Source of the DNA: Candidatus Pacebacteria bacterium UBA6188
Lineage (GTDB): Bacteria > Patescibacteriota > Microgenomatia > UBA1400 > PJMF01
Direction of reading: 5' to 3'
DNA: 7,134 nt
Assembly (NCBI GenBank): GCA_002422765.1
Contig: DITI01000055.1
Location: 1-7,134 of the forward strand
The notes under the pieces are model-generated. The model searched no databases, was not told where the DNA came from, and worked only from the letters and a program-made list of their open reading frames with translations. Of the stretch, positions 1-5,219 are shown piece after piece (position 1 is the first letter of the stretch; every line of letters starts with the position of its first letter). Position numbers and translations under genes: made by a program.

Positions 1-476
1 ATCGCATTGTCACTCTTCTATCTAAAGATCGAGGCAAACTTGTTTGTGTCGCTAAAGGCGTGCGCAAACTCAAATCCAGCAATCGAGCTGCACTTGAACC
101 AGGCAATTTAGCCAAGGTCTTCCTGATTGAAACCAAATCGATGCCCCTCCTCACACAAAGCAAGCTTTTATTGGAGGCCGCTCACATCCGCCAAACTCTG
201 GCAGGAATCTCACAACTTTCCCAAATTTTAGAAATTTTTGATCGCCTCTTTGTGGAAGACTTCATTGATGCAGAAACTAGTTTGTTGGCTTTCGCCATTC
301 ACCAAGAACTACTTAGTCCCAACAAAAGGAATACTAAAATCAAAGAACTGCTACAAGAACTTATCAAAGCTTTGGGTTATCAGGACTTAAAAGACACTGC
401 TCACGCCAACATTCTAGACTACGTTAGTGAGCTTAGTGAAAAGAAAATGAAAAGCTTTGATTTCTTGAAGATTTAG
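1..476 (+). CDS. recO: DNA repair protein RecO, 5' end outside window
   Basis: RecO mediates RecF-pathway recombinational repair: it binds ssDNA and, with RecR, helps load RecA onto SSB-coated DNA. The reading frame is open from base 3, upstream of the GTG at 60, and the first residues RIVTLLSKDRGKLVCVAKGV match the N-terminal OB-fold of RecO, so the gene begins before the window and the GTG is internal. A helical region follows (QSKLLLEAAHIRQTL, then ILEIFDRLF), also RecO-like. 157 residues are visible; if about 15-20 are missing the full protein would be near 175, against about 240 in typical RecO. The only visible cysteine is in the OB-fold, so the C-terminal four-cysteine zinc finger of many RecO proteins is absent. 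The stop is TAG, 42 nt before the preferred glyS start. Assignment is fairly secure; the short length is seen directly apart from the missing N-terminus. Confidence 0.85.
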   Translation, partial: RIVTLLSKDRGKLVCVAKGVRKLKSSNRAALEPGNLAKVFLIETKSMPLLTQSKLLLEAAHIRQTLAGISQLSQILEIFDRLFVEDFIDAETSLLAFAIHQELLSPNKRNTKIKELLQELIKALGYQDLKDTAHANILDYVSELSEKKMKSFDFLKI

Positions 477-500
477 CTAGAATAAGCAAGTCACCCCATG

Positions 501-506
501 TATAAT
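501..506 (+). promoter_or_regulatory. Candidate -10 box of glyS promoter
   Basis: A perfect TATAAT lies in the recO-glyS gap, 12 nt before the ATG at 519. A transcript starting about 7 nt downstream would have a leader of only about 5 nt. No good -35 hexamer is visible at 16-18 bp (about 478-483 reads TAGAAT). The box overlaps the alternative ATG at 498, which would then lie upstream of the transcript start. Inference from consensus only. Confidence 0.5.
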
Positions 507-518
507 GGGACAATATTT

Positions 519-1919
519 ATGTCAGATCTCAAACCCAAGGTTACTCTAGATGAAATTGTTGCTCTCGCCAAACGTCGTGGCTTTGTCTACCAAACTTCAG
601 AAATTTATGGTGGCTTGGCCAATGCTTATGAGTACGGGCCAGCAGGTGTAGAGATTTTACGCAAAATCAAGAATTTATGGTGGGATTTTTTCATTGGCAA
701 ACGCGAAGACATGCTGGGCTTGGACAGTCAGATCATCTTGCACCCCAAAACTTGGGAAGCCTCTGGTCACGTGGGTTCTTTTGCTGATCCCATGGTCGAA
801 GACCTTGTTACTCACAAGAGATATCGTGCCGATCATTTAATCGAAGCTTGGCTGGAAAAAAATAAAGTCGCTGATCCTCCAGTTGTTGAAGGCATGAAGA
901 CCAAAGACATGAGTCAGTTTTTGCTGGATCATAAAGTTAAATCTCCTGACGGCAATGAGATTAGTGAGGTCAAAAACTTTAATCTCTTATTTGAAACTTC
1001 TATTGGCGTGGTAGCCGGTGAGACTGAAAAAGTCTACCTGCGTGGCGAGACTGCTCAAGGTATTTTTTCTAACTTTAAACAAATACTCGATAGCAATCGC
1101 GTCAAACTACCTTTTGGTGTCGGTCAAATTGGCAAAAGCTTTCGCAATGAAATCACTACCGGTCAATTTGTTTTTCGCACACTAGAGTTTGAACAAGCTG
1201 AAATTGAATATTTCTTTGATCCTGAGAGTAGCGACTGGGAAAGTTTATTTAAAGACTGGCAGGATCAAATGTGGCATTTTGTGACTGAAATCCTGGGCAT
1301 CAATCCTCAACTACTACGCTGGCGTCGCCATGAAGATAGTGAAAGAAGTTTCTACAGTAAAGACACTTATGACCTAGAATACCTCTATCCTTTTGGTTGG
1401 AAAGAGCTTTGGGGCATTGCTTACCGCACTGATTATGATCTCAAGCAACACATTAATTTTTCTGGTAAAAACCTAGAGTACACTGATCCTTTTACTCTCA
1501 AGAAATTCGTGCCTCATGTTATTGAACCAGCGGTGGGCATCAATCGCTTGTTCCTCATGGTCTTGTGTGATGCTTTCAGCCAAGATCAAGATAAAAACCG
1601 TCTAGTCCTCAAGCTGGATCAAAAATTAGCTCCTTATCAGCTGGCAGTTTTTCCTCTTTTGAAAAATAAAGTTGAATTAGTTAGTAAAGCTAGAGAACTC
1701 TTCACTCGTCTTAGCAAAAAATATTCTGTCGCTTGGGATGAGCGGGGCAACATTGGTAAAAGATATCTTTCCCAAGATGAACTTGGCACTCCATACTGTC
1801 TGACTGTTGACTTTGAAACTCTAGAAGATGACAGTGTCACCATTCGTCAACGCAATGACGCTAAGCAAGAGAGAGTAAAGCTTAAAGATTTAGAAGCTTA
1901 TCTTAGTAAAATTTACTAA
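519..1919 (+). CDS. glyS: Glycine--tRNA ligase, single-chain dimeric (class II) type
   Basis: This enzyme charges tRNA-Gly with glycine using ATP in the cytoplasm. It is the single-chain alpha2 type, not the alpha2beta2 GlyQ/GlyS type. With ATG 519 as residue 1 (466 aa) the N-terminus has the family signature SEIYGG and the YGPAG segment (about residues 27-41). An ETAQGIF segment lies at 177-183. Motif 2 is FRNE (208-211) followed by FRTLEF (219-224), and motif 3 is EPAVGINR, ending at Arg343. The C-terminal anticodon-binding domain has LAPYQLAVFPL, IGKRY and DELGTPYCLTVDF. Length is normal for the type. I prefer ATG 519 because MSDLKPKVTLDEIV starts like other members and a TATAAT overlaps the ATG at 498; starting at 498 would add seven residues. 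Odd points are Gly176 where most homologues have Pro (RPETAQG) and Leu222 where REF is usual. The gene follows recO in the same direction, an order also found in Firmicutes. Confidence 0.95.
   Translation: MSDLKPKVTLDEIVALAKRRGFVYQTSEIYGGLANAYEYGPAGVEILRKIKNLWWDFFIGKREDMLGLDSQIILHPKTWEASGHVGSFADPMVEDLVTHKRYRADHLIEAWLEKNKVADPPVVEGMKTKDMSQFLLDHKVKSPDGNEISEVKNFNLLFETSIGVVAGETEKVYLRGETAQGIFSNFKQILDSNRVKLPFGVGQIGKSFRNEITTGQFVFRTLEFEQAEIEYFFDPESSDWESLFKDWQDQMWHFVTEILGINPQLLRWRRHEDSERSFYSKDTYDLEYLYPFGWKELWGIAYRTDYDLKQHINFSGKNLEYTDPFTLKKFVPHVIEPAVGINRLFLMVLCDAFSQDQDKNRLVLKLDQKLAPYQLAVFPLLKNKVELVSKARELFTRLSKKYSVAWDERGNIGKRYLSQDELGTPYCLTVDFETLEDDSVTIRQRNDAKQERVKLKDLEAYLSKIY
1903..1919. terminator. Palindrome at convergent gene ends, weak terminator candidate
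   Basis: TTAGTAAA and TTTACTAA form a perfect inverted repeat around one central base, covering the last glyS codons and its stop. It sits where glyS meets the - strand gene ending at 1923, with only 3 bp between the stop codons. The stem is almost all A-T and no clean U-run follows on either strand, so its terminator strength is doubtful. Confidence 0.25.
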
Positions 1920-1922
1920 AAA

Positions 1923-2390
1923 CTAATCTTCTTGAATCTGCTTATAGTGCTCTTCCATAGACTTAATGCCCTCAACATCTTCTAAAATAGTCGTTGACTG
2001 TTTGCCAAACTTAGCCGCTCGCTTATGAAAATTTTTCTTTATTCTAGCCAAAAGGCCATCTCCTCTCGTAACAGATATTGAACCTTGCTCAGGAGACCAA
2101 TCTGACTTCAGACTCTCTCCAACCTGTCGCCGTCTTGGAAGTCCGCTGAGTAAGTCTGAAACCACAGCTTTAACCCTATCTGTTCCTTGTTTCACTCTAA
2201 GAAGCGCTTCTTCTTTGGAACGACGATAAGACTCTGCTGTTTGAGCTTGCGTTTTTTCTACAAGACCAAGTTGTTTGTAATGAGTGATTCCATGCTCATC
2301 TGTCGTTCTATAATAAACTTTACCATCCTTTTGGACTAATTCTCCTTTATTGACTTGGCCTTCGCTGGTTGGTTCTAAATTAAGTCCCAT
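1923..2390 (-). CDS. Hypothetical charged soluble protein, 155 aa
   Basis: I do not recognise this protein. It is 155 residues, rich in Lys, Arg, Glu and Gln, without cysteine, signal peptide or membrane segment, so probably cytoplasmic. The N-terminal third (about residues 16-45) reads like a small beta-rich unit (LVQKDGKVYYRTTDEHG, then THYKQLGLV). The middle (about 46-80) looks helical and amphipathic (EKTQAQTAESYRRSKEEALL). A basic, likely disordered stretch with PRRR follows, and a basic patch RIKKNFHKRAAKFGK precedes an acidic tail. The start is the ATG at 2390, supported by a TGC-TAGAAT extended -10 only 6 nt upstream, which predicts a leaderless transcript. It ends in TAG, 3 bp from the glyS stop, and is divergent from the membrane protein at 2456. 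It is probably a real gene because its frame is open for its full length between well-defined neighbours and carries a promoter; function unknown. Confidence 0.65.
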   Translation of the reverse strand: MGLNLEPTSEGQVNKGELVQKDGKVYYRTTDEHGITHYKQLGLVEKTQAQTAESYRRSKEEALLRVKQGTDRVKAVVSDLLSGLPRRRQVGESLKSDWSPEQGSISVTRGDGLLARIKKNFHKRAAKFGKQSTTILEDVEGIKSMEEHYKQIQED

Positions 2391-2396
2391 GTTGAA

Positions 2397-2405
2397 ATTC
2401 TAGCA
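2397..2405 (-). promoter_or_regulatory. Extended -10 promoter of the 155-aa gene, candidate leaderless
   Basis: On the - strand the sequence reads TGC TAGAAT, a TGn extended -10 with five of six consensus bases. The hexamer ends 6 nt before the ATG at 2390, so a start site 7 nt downstream would fall on the A of the start codon. No Shine-Dalgarno sequence is present. Confidence 0.5.
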
Positions 2406-2437
2406 TGTTTTCAAATCTTTTTTATTGTCCTTAAATA

Positions 2438-2446
2438 TGCTACTCT
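2438..2446 (+). promoter_or_regulatory. Extended -10 promoter of the 269-aa membrane protein gene
   Basis: TGC TACTCT fits the TGnTAnnnT extended -10 pattern (hexamer 2441-2446) and ends 9 nt before the ATG at 2456, so the leader would be about 3 nt. No Shine-Dalgarno sequence precedes the ATG. It is the partner of the divergent promoter about 35 bp away on the other strand. Confidence 0.45.
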
Positions 2447-2455
2447 AACATTCCC

Positions 2456-3265
2456 ATGAAAATAGCCCTTAAAAAGAAATTATTCATTATTGTCCCAGCG
2501 GTCTTATTGCTGATCGGAGGAATCGTTTTTGCTGTCAATAGAAGCAACAAATTAACCACTCCAGATCCAGCCCCCAGCTCCAAGAAAAAAGTCCAGAGTC
2601 CAGTCAATGTTATTCCTGTGGCAGACAGGCCCTACCTCCGTCTTGAACCCAGTAGTGACGGTCACTACATCACCCTGACTGTAAAAGAAGTCAAAAAGAG
2701 TGCCAATCAACTAGACTACGAGATGGAATATCAAACCGGCTCAATGTTACAAGGTTTTGGAGGCTTGATGAAACTAGACAAATTACCAGTTTCAGATAAA
2801 AAACTCTTTGGCTCTCAGTCAGCTGGCGGAGCGATTACTTATCATGAAGACATTAAGGGTGGAAATCTCTTGGCTCAATTCACTGGGGGAGAAGCCTACG
2901 CTGTCAAATCTGCTTGGAGATATTTTACCAACAGTCTCAAGGCAACTGAATTTAGTTCTCAGGATACCAAGTTCAGCGTCAAAAATGCTGACTTGAGCAA
3001 ATACTCTTATCTGATTATCTACAATTCTCCTGGTTACCCAGCCGAGCTCAAACAAGAGCTCTTATCTGACCCCTACGTACTAAGTGCAGAGAAATCTTTA
3101 CAAACTCTCAGCAGCAAACTTGAAGTCTCCTTCCGAAGTAGTGAGGAAGGACAAATCATGGGCTACGACGGCAGTAAATGGCAAGAAATGAGCACCACCT
3201 ACAGCGATGGCTTAGCACAAGCCAGTGGGCCAGCGATGGACGTTTACGTTTTGGTAAAAAAATAA
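2456..3265 (+). CDS. Hypothetical membrane-anchored extracytoplasmic protein, 269 aa
   Basis: I cannot name this protein. Residues 1-8 are basic (MKIALKKK), residues 9-27 form one hydrophobic helix (LFIIVPAVLLLIGGIVFAV), and residues 33-50 are a Pro/Ser/Lys linker. This pattern predicts an N-in, C-out anchor with a globular domain outside. There is no lipobox cysteine; indeed there is no cysteine at all, so it is not a lipoprotein. The outer domain starts at about residue 57 with ADRPYLRLEPSSDGHYITL, followed by alternating hydrophobic residues suggesting beta strands, a Gly-rich part (GSMLQGFGGLM) and SAGGAITYHEDIKGGNLL. From memory, proteins of this layout with a PY-x-L-x-P start recur in Patescibacteria, but I could not check this. 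It has its own candidate promoter, lies divergent to the 155-aa gene and is followed by a 321-bp gap, so it is probably a single-gene transcript. Confidence 0.8.
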   Translation: MKIALKKKLFIIVPAVLLLIGGIVFAVNRSNKLTTPDPAPSSKKKVQSPVNVIPVADRPYLRLEPSSDGHYITLTVKEVKKSANQLDYEMEYQTGSMLQGFGGLMKLDKLPVSDKKLFGSQSAGGAITYHEDIKGGNLLAQFTGGEAYAVKSAWRYFTNSLKATEFSSQDTKFSVKNADLSKYSYLIIYNSPGYPAELKQELLSDPYVLSAEKSLQTLSSKLEVSFRSSEEGQIMGYDGSKWQEMSTTYSDGLAQASGPAMDVYVLVKK

Positions 3266-3350
3266 AGCTCTAAACCAAACTCTTGCCAATCCTCTTACAA
3301 GCTACTTTAGCAATCAACTATTTACTCTGCTAATTTCAGGTTCAAATTTT

Positions 3351-3400
3351 TAAGATTGATGTATCAAGATCTTTATTGATCTGTTTTGATGCATTTAGAT
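3351..3400 (+). repeat. Five-unit 10-bp-phased direct repeat ending in GAT
   Basis: Five consecutive decamers end in GAT at exactly 10-bp spacing: TAAGATTGAT, GTATCAAGAT, CTTTATTGAT, CTGTTTTGAT and GCATTTAGAT. Three of them end in TTGAT. Two overlapping inverted repeats lie inside: TTGAT-GT-ATCAA (3356-3367) and AGATC-TTTATT-GATCT (3367-3382). Spacing of one helical turn is what a multimeric DNA-binding protein reading one face of the helix would use. The function is not known. Confidence 0.5.
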
Positions 3401-3405
3401 ATATT
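3376..3405 (+). promoter_or_regulatory. Candidate distal mraZ promoter
   Basis: TTGATC (3376-3381) and TATATT (3400-3405) are separated by 18 bp, matching four of six and five of six sigma70-type consensus bases. Transcription from about 3412 would give mraZ a leader of roughly 175 nt containing the hairpins at 3451-3511. The -35 lies inside the phased GAT repeat. Such matches arise easily in A-T rich DNA. Confidence 0.25.
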
Positions 3406-3450
3406 TACTTAAGTCTGATTCGACAATAATCCCCAAAGCAAAATTTCTAA

Positions 3451-3530
3451 GTCCCAATAAAAATAAAGTGGGGACAGCACTCAACTGCGCTTAAACCCGA
3501 AGTAAGCTTCGTATTGACCAGCCTTTTTTT
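3451..3530. other. Hairpin-rich segment of higher G+C ending in a T-run
   Basis: Within A-T rich surroundings this stretch is distinctly more G+C rich and holds several small inverted repeats: GTCCC (3451-3455) with GGGAC (3471-3475), AGCAC (3476-3480) with GCGCT (3487-3491), which pairs fully only on the - strand through a G-U, and CGAAG (3498-3502) with CTTCG (3507-3511). Seven Ts follow at 3524-3530. It could be a structured leader, a small RNA, a decayed palindromic (REP-like) element or the remnant of a gene. The T-run is not directly adjoined by a strong stem, so a standard terminator is not convincing. Confidence 0.35.
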
Positions 3531-3540
3531 CTTATATAAA
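3514..3540 (+). promoter_or_regulatory. Candidate proximal mraZ promoter
   Basis: TTGACC (3514-3519) and TATAAA (3535-3540) each match five of six consensus bases, but the spacer is only 15 bp, shorter than the usual 16-18. The predicted start near 3547 gives a leader of about 40 nt that begins just before the TGGTA repeat. An alternative very close -10, TAAGAT at 3574-3579, would make mraZ leaderless, like the genes at 2390 and 2456. Confidence 0.35.
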
Positions 3541-3548
3541 CTTGATCG

Positions 3549-3563
3549 TGGTAGTAAATGGTA
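3549..3563 (+). promoter_or_regulatory. TGGTA direct repeat, candidate MraZ operator
   Basis: TGGTA occurs at 3549-3553 and again at 3559-3563, a 10-bp period with 5-bp spacers, 24 bp before the mraZ start. In E. coli, MraZ represses its own operon by binding TGGGN direct repeats with 5-nt spacers. Position and period match that arrangement; the core (TGGT rather than TGGG) differs and only two clear copies are seen. Assignment is inference. Confidence 0.4.
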
Positions 3564-3586
3564 AATAGGCTCATAAGATTAACAAA

Positions 3587-4012
3587 ATGCTGATCGGCAA
3601 ATATTATCACCACTTAGAGGACAAAGGTCGTTTATCTTTGCCGGCTAAGTTTAGAGAGGTGAATAAAAGCTGGATCATTACTAGAGGTTTGGATGGCTGC
3701 CTATTTCTATTACAAGAAAGCAATTTTAAACAAGAACTAAACAAAATTGCTCAAAGCTCTTTGACAAAAAAAGCGAATCGCGACTTGCTCCGCTTAATGA
3801 CCAATGAAGCAAAGGAATTAGAAGTTGACGACAATGGTCGAGTAAATCTGCCCAATTACTTGATCGATTTTGCCAACTTGAAAAAAAATATTGTGGTAGT
3901 AGGAAGTCTAAATCACATTGAAATTTGGGATCAGGATCATTATCACGACTACATTGATCAGATTGAAAATCAAGCCGAAAGTATTGCAGAAAGCATTATT
4001 GACCATGACTAA
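3587..4012 (+). CDS. mraZ: Transcriptional regulator MraZ
   Basis: MraZ is a DNA-binding protein at the head of dcw clusters, acting as a ring-shaped oligomer on direct repeats upstream of its own gene. It is 141 residues, close to the usual 140-150, with the expected two SpoVT-AbrB-like repeats. The first has DKGRLSLPAKFR at residues 12-23, and the second DNGRVNLP at 82-89, followed by VVVGSLNHIEIWD, which matches the conserved VGQ-x-x-x-x-E-x-W region. The last 20 residues are acidic and probably flexible. The ATG at 3587 is the natural start because MLIGKYYHHLEDKGR begins like other family members. No Shine-Dalgarno sequence is present. Its stop overlaps rsmH by 8 nt, so the two are co-transcribed and probably translationally coupled. 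The TGGTA repeats upstream are a candidate site for autoregulation. Confidence 0.93.
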   Translation: MLIGKYYHHLEDKGRLSLPAKFREVNKSWIITRGLDGCLFLLQESNFKQELNKIAQSSLTKKANRDLLRLMTNEAKELEVDDNGRVNLPNYLIDFANLKKNIVVVGSLNHIEIWDQDHYHDYIDQIENQAESIAESIIDHD

Positions 4013-4925
4013 AAATGACACTCAACATCAAGCCGTTCTGGTTGAAGAAGTCCTAGCGAGCCTCAATCCTCAGCAAGGCAACTATTACATTGATGCAACT
4101 TTTGGTCGAGGTGGTCACACCCGAGAACTTCTCAAAAGAGGAGCTAAGGTGATCGGCTTTGATTTTGATCAACAAAGTATTGACCAAGCGAAAGAGCTTT
4201 TTAAAAAAGAGATTGATAATAAGCAACTCATTTTGATTAGAGAAAACTTTAGCAAAATGAAAGAAAGCTTAGAGAACCTTAAAAAAAGTTTGCACTTAGA
4301 AGTTAGTGGCATTTTATTTGATTTTGGCACTTCTACCGACCAACTCATGTCCAAAGAACGTGGCTTCAGTTTTGAAGCTAGTGAAGAAATTTTGGACATG
4401 CGCATGGATGATCGTTTGGGAGTTAGAGCTTGTGATCTGCTCAAGTTGTTGGATGAAAAACAATTGGCCAAAATGCTTTTTGAATATGGTGGAGAGACTG
4501 AAGCTAGAGCAATTGCTAGAAAAATCGTGGCCTTGCGCAAAAAAGACCCCAATAGCTTAGATCGAGTCGGCACCTTGGTGAAATTAATTGAGGAAAGCAA
4601 GAGTCATCGCTACGGTCAAAAAATCCATCCAGCCACCAAAACCTTTCAGGCTTTACGCATTATTGTGAATGATGAACTAAGCAATATCGAAATTGCTCTG
4701 CCTCAGGCTTTAAAAATAATGCAAGAGAGCAAAGCCCTAGATAAAAGAATTGTTTGCATTTCTTTTCATGAGGGGGAGGATCGCTTGGTGAAAACTTTTT
4801 TTAAGCAAGTTGAGAATGACAGTTTGGGCAAACTTATTAATAAAAAAGCACTTGTGGCTAGCGAAGAAGAATTGCAAAACAATCCTCGCGCCCGCAGTGC
4901 CAAATTGAGAGCCTTGGCCTTATGA
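4005..4925 (+). CDS. rsmH: 16S rRNA (cytosine1402-N4)-methyltransferase RsmH (MraW)
   Basis: RsmH transfers a methyl group from S-adenosylmethionine to N4 of C1402 in 16S rRNA, tuning the ribosomal P site. It is 306 residues from ATG 4005 (E. coli about 313). Visible motifs are HQAVLVEEVL near the N-terminus, the SAM-binding DATFGRGGHT at 30-39, the acidic FDFD at 52-55, FDFGTSTDQL at 105-114, GFSFEA and LDMRMD, HPATKTFQALRI at 208-219, FHEGEDR at 254-260 and the C-terminal NPRARSAKLR at 293-302. The start at 4005 is chosen because it gives the standard N-terminus; the frame is open upstream to 3918, but that would overlap mraZ by almost 100 nt. It overlaps mraZ by 8 nt and ftsL by 4 nt (ATGA). 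Slight departures from the usual motif text are GTSTDQL for GVSSPQL and FHEGED for FHSLED. Confidence 0.95.
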   Translation: MTKNDTQHQAVLVEEVLASLNPQQGNYYIDATFGRGGHTRELLKRGAKVIGFDFDQQSIDQAKELFKKEIDNKQLILIRENFSKMKESLENLKKSLHLEVSGILFDFGTSTDQLMSKERGFSFEASEEILDMRMDDRLGVRACDLLKLLDEKQLAKMLFEYGGETEARAIARKIVALRKKDPNSLDRVGTLVKLIEESKSHRYGQKIHPATKTFQALRIIVNDELSNIEIALPQALKIMQESKALDKRIVCISFHEGEDRLVKTFFKQVENDSLGKLINKKALVASEEELQNNPRARSAKLRALAL

Positions 4926-5212
4926 AAATGACAAAAAAACTCAGCATCTATTACAGCCTCTTAGGCGTCGCCGTCTTGGCACAAATGTTAGCAACCGTTT
5001 TTACTTTAAGCCAAAATATTGGTTACGGACAAAAAATTAGCTTTTTGGAAAAACAAAGAATTAGCTTGGAAGCAGAGAAAAACCAACTCCAAACCACTTT
5101 AGCCAAAAACCTTGCCATCAACAAATTGGCTGAAACAGAAAATACGGGCTACGTAGCCATTGCTGATGTATTGGTTTTGAGCAGAGATTCAGCCAGCTTG
5201 GCTTTAAAATAA
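4922..5212 (+). CDS. ftsL: FtsL/DivIC-like cell division protein
   Basis: This small protein of 96 residues has a short cytoplasmic N-terminus (MKMTKK), one membrane helix (about residues 8-29, with LLGVAVLAQMLATVFTL) and then a coiled-coil-like segment (about 36-75, SFLEKQRISLEAEKNQLQTTL). This is the layout of FtsL, a bitopic divisome protein that pairs with DivIC/FtsB and helps activate the FtsW-FtsI synthase. FtsL sequences diverge strongly, so the name rests on topology, size and position between rsmH and ftsI, where ftsL is found in most dcw clusters. The start ATG overlaps the rsmH stop (ATGA), typical of translational coupling. A DivIC-type paralogue cannot be excluded from sequence alone. 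Confidence 0.8.
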   Translation: MKMTKKLSIYYSLLGVAVLAQMLATVFTLSQNIGYGQKISFLEKQRISLEAEKNQLQTTLAKNLAINKLAETENTGYVAIADVLVLSRDSASLALK

Positions 5213-5219
5213 ATTGTCA

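Larger units (their letters stand above)
3266..3586. other. 321-bp intergenic region upstream of the dcw operon
   Basis: This is the only long stretch without a convincing gene. Its first 85 bp (3266-3350) show nothing clear. Then come a 10-bp-phased GAT repeat (3351-3400), a TTGATC/TATATT hexamer pair, a hairpin-rich segment of higher G+C (3451-3530) ending in seven Ts, a TTGACC/TATAAA pair and a TGGTA direct repeat next to mraZ. No ORF longer than about 40 codons with a plausible start is present. By position, it should carry the mraZ operon control region. Confidence 0.6.

Noticed and set aside
60..62. GTG at 60 as the recO start
   Set aside because: The frame is open and RecO-like upstream (RIVTLLSKDRGKLVCVAKG), so the GTG codes an internal valine.
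2819..3055. 78-codon antisense frame and a 62-codon + frame inside the 269-aa gene
   Set aside because: Both overlap a longer frame with a clear membrane anchor and linker, and neither has features of its own.
3266..3350. Terminator after the 269-aa gene
   Set aside because: I looked for a stem with a T-run; only scattered short matches (AAGCT/AGCTACTTT) are present, not a convincing hairpin.
3351..3400. CRISPR array
   Set aside because: Units are only 10 bp, directly adjacent and variable, with no spacers; no cas gene is nearby.
3524..3530. T7 run as a standard intrinsic terminator
   Set aside because: The closest clear stem (CGAAG/CTTCG) ends 12 nt earlier and is only 5 bp; the bases next to the T-run do not pair well upstream.
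3918..4004. Upstream extension of rsmH to an ATG at 3918
   Set aside because: It would overlap mraZ by 95 nt, and the added residues do not resemble an RsmH N-terminus; ATG 4005 gives the family-typical start.
4169..4600. 143-codon antisense frame inside rsmH
   Set aside because: It lies opposite a strongly conserved gene, is Ser/Lys/Leu-rich in the way of antisense shadows and has no recognisable motif.
5214..5219. TTG start for ftsI two codons upstream
   Set aside because: ATG 5220 is in frame, stronger and gives a normal short cytoplasmic N-terminus.
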